This document shows, piece after piece, positions 7,240 through 12,024 of a stretch of 12,024 nucleotides of DNA. Numbering within the stretch: position 1 is the first letter of the stretch; each line of letters begins with the position of its first letter. Made by a program: the position numbers and the translations under genes. Under the pieces are notes generated by a model that was given only the letters and a program-made list of their open reading frames with translations, ran no database searches and was not told the DNA's origin. Source of the DNA: Gemmatimonadaceae bacterium (GTDB lineage: Bacteria; Gemmatimonadota; Gemmatimonadetes; Gemmatimonadales; Gemmatimonadaceae); NCBI GenBank assembly GCA_025357975.1, contig JANYKY010000156.1:1-12024 (forward strand), written 5' to 3'.

Positions 7240-8897
7240 ACTGTCATCAAGTAACGGTGAACCGAGTGTATGGTGGCCGAGCCTTCACCTACTGCGGCGG
7301 CAACACGACGGTTTGAATTCGCACGCACATCACCTGCCGCGAATACACCTGGAATATTCGTCTCGAATCCGAACGGCAGGCGCTCCAGCGTCCAACCCCG
7401 CGGCCGGCCATGTTCCTGCGGAAGATCGGCACCCGTAAACAGAAAACCTGCGTCGTCGCGTTCGAGCATCCCCTCAAAGTATTCGGTGTGCGGTTTCACA
7501 CCGATGAAGATGAACATGGCTGCGGCCTGAATAGTGTGAAGCTCCCCTGTCTCGCTCGACTTGACTACTACCGACTCGAGCGAAGTTTCACCGTTGACGT
7601 TCTCCACCTCGGCATTGCCAACGACTTTGATGTTCGGCGCCGCCAGAATGCGGTCGATTAGATAGCGGGACATCGAAGCGTCGAGATTCTCACCCCTGAT
7701 CAGAATCGTCACGGTCCGCGCATAACGCGAGAAGAACAACGCGCCCTGACCGGCCGAGTTGGCGCCTCCGACAACGCAGACATCCTTGTCGCGATAGCGC
7801 GCCGCCTCAGTCATCGCTGCGCCGTAGTAGACGCCTAAGCCATAGAGCGCATCGAGACGCGGAACGTCGAGCATGCGAGCCACCATCCCCGTAGTGATCA
7901 CTACGCAGTAAGCGGTGAGCTCGGTGCCATCTGCGAGAACCACGACGCGGTAGGGATCGTTACGACGCAGCGAGACAACTTCCTGTCCCGTGAGAAGCTC
8001 AGCTCCAAATCTCTTAGCTTGTGTCGTCGCTCGATGAGCGAGATCGGCTCCCGTCACGCCGGCGGGAAATCCAAGGTAGTTCTCGATCAGAGAGCTCGAC
8101 CCCGCTTGCCCGCCAGTAGCATGCGACTCTACGAGCACGGTGCGAAGTCCCTCAGATGCTGCATACACTGCGTTCGCGAGGCCGGCCGGACCGCCCCCGA
8201 TAACAATCACATCATAGAATGGGAGCCGGGCCTGCGTTTGCATTCCCGCTTTGACCGCAAGCTCACTTGCTAAAGGAGCAACCATGTGGCTGCCGTCGGG
8301 AAAGATCACGACTGGCAAGCGCGTCAGGTCTCCAGCCAGTGACTCAGCAAGTGCCCGTGCTTTCGCGTCGAGGTCGAGGTCAACCCATTCATACGGGACG
8401 TGGTTGCGCGAAAGAAATTCCTTGGTCACGTACGAGTGTGGTGACCACTGAGATCCGAGCAGCCTGATCCCATCGAACGATGGTCTGAGACGCGACCGCC
8501 ATTCTGAAAGGAGATCGTCCAGAACGGGATACAGGTGTTGTTCTGGGGGATCCCACGGCTTCATCAGGTAATGATCGAGCGCAACCTCGTTGATGCCGGC
8601 GATCGCTGCTTCAGTATCCGCGTACGCAGTCAGGAGTACACGACGCGACTCTGGATGAAGCTTCATCGCTTCGCGAAGCATCTCGGTTCCTGACATGCCA
8701 GGCATCCGCTGGTCGACGAGAAACAAAGCCACCGGCGTATTCCGGGCGGCAAGCTCTTTCGCAACCTCGAGTCCATCAGCGGCAGACCCAGCCTTCATAA
8801 CGCGATAGTCCGCGCGATACTGCTGTCGCAGGTCGCGCTCGATCGCTCTCAGAACTTCCGTGTCATCATCGACAGCAAGAATGACAGGCTTCGCCAC
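7236..8897 (-). CDS. Receiver - glutaredoxin-like - thioredoxin-reductase-like flavoprotein fusion (no CxxC)
   Basis: This 553-residue, three-part protein is the probable output of the adjacent histidine kinase. Residues 1-130 are a response-regulator receiver with the acidic pocket D10-D12, phosphoacceptor D62 (FLVDQRMPGMSG), T90 and K113. Residues about 143-220 have a glutaredoxin-like layout (GSQWSPHS...VPYEWVDLD...TRLPVVIFPDG) in which the usual CPxC reads SPHS (152-155). Residues about 225-553 form a thioredoxin-reductase-like flavoprotein: FAD motif GGGPAG (234-239), NAD(P)H motif VGGANSAGQ (376-384) and terminal FAD motif GVFAAGD (517-523). The reductase active site that would read CATC is GAAM (359-362). 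Only two cysteines, C331 and C374, occur in the whole protein and neither is at a redox site. FAD and NAD(P)H binding look intact, so an NAD(P)H-dependent flavin activity or sensor role is likelier than disulfide reduction. The GTG at 8897 has a TGGAG ribosome site eight bases upstream. It is first in a two-gene operon. Confidence 0.92.
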   Translation of the reverse strand: MAKPVILAVDDDTEVLRAIERDLRQQYRADYRVMKAGSAADGLEVAKELAARNTPVALFLVDQRMPGMSGTEMLREAMKLHPESRRVLLTAYADTEAAIAGINEVALDHYLMKPWDPPEQHLYPVLDDLLSEWRSRLRPSFDGIRLLGSQWSPHSYVTKEFLSRNHVPYEWVDLDLDAKARALAESLAGDLTRLPVVIFPDGSHMVAPLASELAVKAGMQTQARLPFYDVIVIGGGPAGLANAVYAASEGLRTVLVESHATGGQAGSSSLIENYLGFPAGVTGADLAHRATTQAKRFGAELLTGQEVVSLRRNDPYRVVVLADGTELTAYCVVITTGMVARMLDVPRLDALYGLGVYYGAAMTEAARYRDKDVCVVGGANSAGQGALFFSRYARTVTILIRGENLDASMSRYLIDRILAAPNIKVVGNAEVENVNGETSLESVVVKSSETGELHTIQAAAMFIFIGVKPHTEYFEGMLERDDAGFLFTGADLPQEHGRPRGWTLERLPFGFETNIPGVFAAGDVRANSNRRVAAAVGEGSATIHSVHRYLMTV

Positions 8898-8905
8898 CGG
8901 GTTTG

Positions 8906-8909
8906 CTCC
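8906..8909 (-). promoter_or_regulatory. Shine-Dalgarno site deciding the GTG start of the receiver fusion
   Basis: The minus strand reads GGAG at 8909-8906, eight bases before the GTG at 8897. This supports the GTG as the start although it is not ATG, and it is one of the few clear ribosome sites in the window. Confidence 0.65.
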
Positions 8910-9091
8910 AGTGAGACTGTTGAGGATGAACTTGCTTCGTCAATCGTCGTTGATCACGCCGTCGGCTTTTTGCGATTCGCTCCGCCGGGGTCCGTGGCTC
9001 AGCTGGCGGATCAAAGTAGACCGCTGCTACCGAATGCACCACTGTTGCGGGCACGATTGTCGGCCGTCGAGATGTCACACTCCCGATGAAG

Positions 9092-10057
9092 TCAGCTGAG
9101 CAGGCCGCGCATCTCGAACCCGGCGTTTTCGAGATCGGCGATCAGAGACGAGTTCTCGTCGCTCGTCAGCTCTACCAGCGGCGGTCGGACTTTGGCCCAG
9201 CTCACATCCTTCCCGAAGTGCGAGATCGCACCTTTCAGCGCCGGAATCATCGGGCACTTCGCGAAGATTGAGCGAATCACATCGAGGCGAGCTTGCTGCA
9301 GTTCAGCATCAGCCGCTTCCCATGTTGTGTGGAGCTGCGCAATAGCTGCAGGGTTCACGTTTGCAGTGGCGCTTATGCATCCAGCACCGCCGCTTCGCAT
9401 CCCCTGAAGCAAGAACGTTTCGGCCCCAGGGAACACATCGAAACCGTCGGCCGCGAAGTGATCGATATATGCTCTCGTGTTATTCCAGTCACCTGATGAA
9501 TCTTTCGCTCCTGCGATGGCGGCGGGATACGTCTTCAACAATCTCTCGATCAATGCAACGGTTATCCTGATCTGCGAAACCGGAGGAATGTTGTAGAGAT
9601 AGATTCGGAGCCGGGAATCTCCGACTCTCTCAATTATCTCCGCAAAGTTCCGGAAAAGCCCTTCATCGCTCACTCCTTTATAGTAGAACGGCGGTAACAT
9701 CAACACGCCTGAACAACCGAGCCTGGTAGCGTGCGCGGTTAGTCGAACAGAATCCGTCAATGCGCAGCATCCGGTGCCCGGCATCATTCGAGCGGGGTCG
9801 ATGCCATCGCTGACAAGGGTGTCGAGCAGCTCGATCTTTTCGTCAACAGCCAGCGAGCTCGCTTCGGAATTAGTGCCAAACACCGCAAGACTGACGTCAT
9901 TCGCGAGCAGCCACTGGCAATGACGTGTAAGCCGGCCAGCATCCGGCGAGAGATCGCTATTGAACGGAGTAACCACTGGTGCGAGGACGCCCGTGATTCG
10001 CTTATCGTCTCGTGGCAATGTCTGTGTGGGTTCGTTCGAGACAGTGTTTCGTTTCAC
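9092..10057 (-). CDS. Dihydrodipicolinate synthase / N-acetylneuraminate lyase family aldolase-lyase
   Basis: This is a (beta/alpha)8-barrel enzyme of the class I, Schiff-base DapA/NanA superfamily, 321 residues from the chosen start, close to the usual 290-310. The Schiff-base lysine is in AGAKDSSG (residue 185 in this numbering), the catalytic tyrosine in YLYNIPP (residue 155), and the keto-acid-binding loop reads GTNSEAS at about 61-67. True DapA has GTTGE in the loop and SRT after the YN(V/I)P motif, where the arginine binds the second carboxylate. Here the second Thr is Asn and the SRT segment is PVS, so lysine synthesis is unlikely. An aldolase or decarboxylating dehydratase acting on a sugar acid or 2-keto acid is more probable, substrate unknown. 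The GTG at 10057 was chosen because GGGAG lies about 12 bases upstream and the barrel starts about 20 residues in. Alternatives are ATG 10084, which has TACATT nine bases upstream, and GTG 10120. It is separated by 194 bases from the next minus-strand gene, and no pathway partner is adjacent. Confidence 0.88.
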   Translation of the reverse strand: MKRNTVSNEPTQTLPRDDKRITGVLAPVVTPFNSDLSPDAGRLTRHCQWLLANDVSLAVFGTNSEASSLAVDEKIELLDTLVSDGIDPARMMPGTGCCALTDSVRLTAHATRLGCSGVLMLPPFYYKGVSDEGLFRNFAEIIERVGDSRLRIYLYNIPPVSQIRITVALIERLLKTYPAAIAGAKDSSGDWNNTRAYIDHFAADGFDVFPGAETFLLQGMRSGGAGCISATANVNPAAIAQLHTTWEAADAELQQARLDVIRSIFAKCPMIPALKGAISHFGKDVSWAKVRPPLVELTSDENSSLIADLENAGFEMRGLLS

Positions 10058-10361
10058 AATCACCGCGGTCTCCCAGAGCAGCATACACGGGCAAATGTAG
10101 CAGCATCGAGCGATTTCCACGTTGCCCCGGCCGCAACGCTGTGAGCAGCCCGAGAAATAAGCGTGTCGGTGCCCGAGGGCGCGCGGTTTGCCTCATGGCC
10201 CGCATGTCTTTTTCCGCAGATTTGCTTCAATGGCCGGCGATGGTCGCGTCCGCGGTGGCGGCCTGGCTGGTGGCTTCGACCAACGATGCGAATCAATGGT
10301 TCACCGTGCGTCGGAGTCGCCTGCGGCCATAAATTGTCTTAACCACATTTTCCAGTTATCG
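10058..10361. other. Divergent intergenic region, about 300 bases
   Basis: The region separates the aldolase family gene from the two-TM protein gene. On the minus strand TACATT (10094-10099) lies nine bases before an ATG at 10082-10084, a possible -10 box for a very short leader or leaderless mRNA, but I see no good -35. Several frames are open here, yet their products are Arg/Pro/Ala-rich and resemble no family, so I call no gene. I see no convincing promoter for the plus-strand gene, no RNA and no repeat. Confidence 0.5.
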
Positions 10362-11069
10362 ATGAGCGACCGTTATTTCGACGAAGAAGAAGTAGCTGCG
10401 ATCTTCAAGAAGGCATCCGAGCACGACCAGCAAGGCCTCTACCCGGTAACCCCGGGTCGAGGGATGACGCTCGAGATGCTGCAGGAAATTGGCCGTGAAG
10501 CGGGCATGTCCCCAGAGTCGATCGCTTTCGCGGCACGGTCGCTCGAAGTGCCCACTGCGACAACATCTCAAACTTTCCTGGGTCTGCCGATTGGCGTTGG
10601 CCAAGCCGTTGAGATCGGCCGTCGGCTGTCCGATGCGGATTGGGAACGACTTGTCGGAGATTTACGCGTGACATTCAACGCGCAGGGGGTCATCAAGTCG
10701 GGTGGCGGCCTGCGAGAGTGGCGCAACGGGCATCTCCGCGCCGTTGTTGAGCCCACGCCGGGCGGCCACCGCCTCCGGATTCAGACTCTCAAGTCGAATT
10801 CCCGATCAGTCATGGCGCTCGGAGCTGCATCGATAGGCGCAGCCGTCGCGACAACCGCAGCGTTCGCAATCGCTGGTCCGATTGGAAGCCCCGGTGCGAC
10901 CATGGTCATCTCCCTCATGACCATGATGGGAGCAGGGTTCTTCGCGCTCGGCGCCTTGCAAGTACCCTCATGGGCACGACGGCGGCGGTCGCAAATCGCC
11001 GAGGTCGCTGCGCGTGCGGCCGCGCTGGACACGCCGCCGGCGCCCGAGGCGCTGAAGCCGGGCACTTAA
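10362..11069 (+). CDS. Two-TM protein of unknown function
   Basis: I do not recognise a named family. From the ATG at 10362 the protein has 235 residues. Residues 1-65 are charged and helical (YFDEEEVAAIFKKASE..., then MTLEMLQEIGREAGMSPESIAFAARSL), which reads like a small helical module with a helix-turn-helix flavour but no defined DNA-binding motif. Residues 72-145 look like an alpha/beta segment with alternating beta strands. Two hydrophobic helices follow at about 148-172 and 179-199, then a basic stretch VPSWARRRRS and an Ala/Pro-rich tail. Topology by the positive-inside rule puts both ends in the cytoplasm. The frame is open upstream to 10188, but those 58 residues lack coding character and the acidic start YFDEEEVA fits a true N-terminus; no ribosome site is visible. 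Its last bases TTAA also form the stop of the convergent hydrolase gene. I have an impression that similar short two-TM proteins recur in Gemmatimonadota, but I cannot confirm it here. Confidence 0.8.
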   Translation: MSDRYFDEEEVAAIFKKASEHDQQGLYPVTPGRGMTLEMLQEIGREAGMSPESIAFAARSLEVPTATTSQTFLGLPIGVGQAVEIGRRLSDADWERLVGDLRVTFNAQGVIKSGGGLREWRNGHLRAVVEPTPGGHRLRIQTLKSNSRSVMALGAASIGAAVATTAAFAIAGPIGSPGATMVISLMTMMGAGFFALGALQVPSWARRRRSQIAEVAARAAALDTPPAPEALKPGT

Positions 11070-11986
11070 CACTTCCTTCCGCGCCGTTCGTGGATGAAGC
11101 CGAGAACATCGCTCATTACTGGCGCGACACTCAGCTGCGGTATCGCAAGCCCAACTACGATGTCGACATGTCCGACACCCGGGTATACAATCGATCGCGC
11201 ACACCCACCGCTGCCTCGGATCTGACTGGCGAGCCCGGTTGAGTTAAGTGGTGAAACCGTCTTGTCGCTAGCGCCGTGCAAGAACAAAATATTCGGGTGC
11301 ATGACCTCAGTGATATGAGTGCGCGGATAAGTGGCGGGCCACGTCTCCCGAGATCCCATGAGCGCCTGCACGTCCGCGTCGGTCCACACGGTATCGACGG
11401 GCCCGGCGAGACTCACGTAACCGCGAACGCTACCGGGAGATAACCCAGCGTTTCGCAGGTATTTCTCGTCCAGTGCAAGCAAGACTGCCGTATGTGCGCC
11501 GGCGGAATGGCCCACCACCCAGATATCGGATGAATCGCCACCGAACCGCTCGATATTTTTTCGTGTCCACGCAACTGCCCGAGCAGCATCTTCGACCCAA
11601 GCTGGAAATCTTACTTCGGGATAAAGCCGATAATCGGGCACGACCGCTACCAATCCTCGGCGTGCAAACGCATCGCCGAGCAGATGGTACTGAGCTTTCG
11701 AGCCAGTCTGCCAGCGCCCTCCGTACAGGAAGATGACCACCGTCGCGGCCTTCCCGTGTGCCTGCGGACGGTACACGTCGAGTCTATGACGGATGCCGCT
11801 CCCGTATGCGACATCGCGTGTCTGGATGACCCGATCGCTCGACAACAGACTTTCAGCGACCCGAAGCGGCGAGCAGGCCGATGAGAGACAACCGACTGAC
11901 GCAACCACTGAATACCAAAGGCCAGCCGTCAGTGGTCGGCGCTCGAGCTTCGCACGCACAGTGCGATATAAGGGCTCGTGTACCAC
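11066..11986 (-). CDS. Alpha/beta hydrolase (esterase-like), probably exported lipoprotein
   Basis: This alpha/beta-hydrolase-fold enzyme of the carboxylesterase/acylamino-acid hydrolase type has about 306 residues from the chosen start. In numbering from the GTG at 11998 (four residues longer) the triad is S165 in GHSAG, D245 in HGASDKTV and H277 in GVGHVD, in the correct order. The oxyanion segment reads FLYGGRW (90-96), with Tyr where many relatives have the His of HGGG. Residues 23-42 are a hydrophobic export segment ending in SSAC, a near-lipobox (serine at -3 instead of leucine), after an unusually long basic n-region; lipid attachment is likely but not certain. Two GTG starts compete. 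I chose 11986 because AAGGTG (11996-12001) lies nine bases upstream, which also places that ribosome site over the 11998 GTG. It is convergent with the two-TM gene, sharing four bases. The substrate is probably a short ester or amide and cannot be read from the sequence. Confidence 0.88.
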   Translation of the reverse strand: MVHEPLYRTVRAKLERRPLTAGLWYSVVASVGCLSSACSPLRVAESLLSSDRVIQTRDVAYGSGIRHRLDVYRPQAHGKAATVVIFLYGGRWQTGSKAQYHLLGDAFARRGLVAVVPDYRLYPEVRFPAWVEDAARAVAWTRKNIERFGGDSSDIWVVGHSAGAHTAVLLALDEKYLRNAGLSPGSVRGYVSLAGPVDTVWTDADVQALMGSRETWPATYPRTHITEVMHPNILFLHGASDKTVSPLNSTGLASQIRGSGGCARSIVYPGVGHVDIVVGLAIPQLSVAPVMSDVLGFIHERRGRKC

Positions 11987-11995
11987 TCGCACGTT

Positions 11996-12001
11996 CACCT
12001 T
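11996..12001 (-). promoter_or_regulatory. Shine-Dalgarno site of the hydrolase gene
   Basis: The minus strand reads AAGGTG at 12001-11996, nine bases before the GTG at 11986. Spacing and match favour 11986 as the start over the GTG at 11998, which sits inside this site. Confidence 0.55.
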
Positions 12002-12024
12002 AAGACGGGATCCTTGACATGTCG

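Noticed and set aside
8915..8943. TTGACG as a -35 box for the receiver-kinase operon
   Set aside because: No acceptable -10 box at 16-18 bases, and the start site would fall inside the ribosome-binding site.
8981..9010. Inverted repeat TCCGCCGG / CTGGCGGA as terminator of the aldolase family gene
   Set aside because: Contains a G-T pair and a 14-base loop, has no T-run on the minus strand, and lies about 80 bases past the stop.
8866..9078. 70-codon minus-strand frame between the aldolase family gene and the receiver fusion
   Set aside because: It overlaps the start of the receiver gene in another frame, has Arg/Pro-rich composition and resembles no family.
10012..10332. 106-codon plus-strand frame in the divergent intergenic region
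   Set aside because: It runs antisense through the start of the aldolase family gene, has a composition typical of non-coding GC-rich DNA and no supporting ribosome site.
1..12024. tRNA, rRNA, CRISPR array, insertion sequence or phage genes
   Set aside because: Looked for tRNA-like ends, repeated spacers, terminal inverted repeats with a transposase, and integrase or phage proteins; none seen.

Overview
The window is moderately GC-rich bacterial chromosome with eight protein genes on both strands. I see no RNA genes, insertion sequences, phage genes or CRISPR array. The best lineage guess is Gemmatimonadota. The reasons are a kinase of the GGGGMSRVF / VVVKVLP type fused to a TolB-like plus TPR region (a paralog family I associate with that phylum), a secreted M28 peptidase of the kind common there, and several genes without a Shine-Dalgarno site. 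This is inference from family resemblance, with no database search.

Layout. (1) 1-564 (+): 3' end of a LigC-type ATP-dependent DNA ligase gene, cut by the window edge. (2) 647-2194 (+): secreted, zinc-dependent M28 peptidase with an inserted PA-like region. (3) 2198-3226 (-): stand-alone LigD-type polymerase/primase domain protein, convergent with the peptidase. (4) 3410-5785 (+): membrane Ser/Thr protein kinase with TolB-like and TPR extracytoplasmic part, divergent from gene 3 and probably translated from a leaderless GTG. (5) 7236-8897 (-) and 5836-7239 (-): a two-gene operon of a receiver - glutaredoxin-like - thioredoxin-reductase-like fusion followed, with a 4-base TTGA overlap, by a cyclic-nucleotide-binding-like histidine kinase. 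(6) 9092-10057 (-): dihydrodipicolinate synthase/N-acetylneuraminate lyase superfamily enzyme. (7) 10362-11069 (+): two-TM protein of unknown function. (8) 11066-11986 (-): alpha/beta hydrolase, probably exported, sharing the TTAA stop with gene 7.

How the genes may work together. Genes 1 and 3 are two parts of a DNA end- or gap-repair pathway (ligase plus polymerase), comparable to mycobacterial LigC with its neighbouring stand-alone polymerase; a peptidase gene lies between them and no Ku gene is visible. Genes in (5) form a cognate two-component pair whose output is a flavoprotein instead of a DNA-binding domain. Both sites where redox cysteines would be expected in that flavoprotein lack them, so it is unlikely to be a working disulfide reductase. 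This pair is the most unusual system here. The remaining genes look like unrelated single transcription units.
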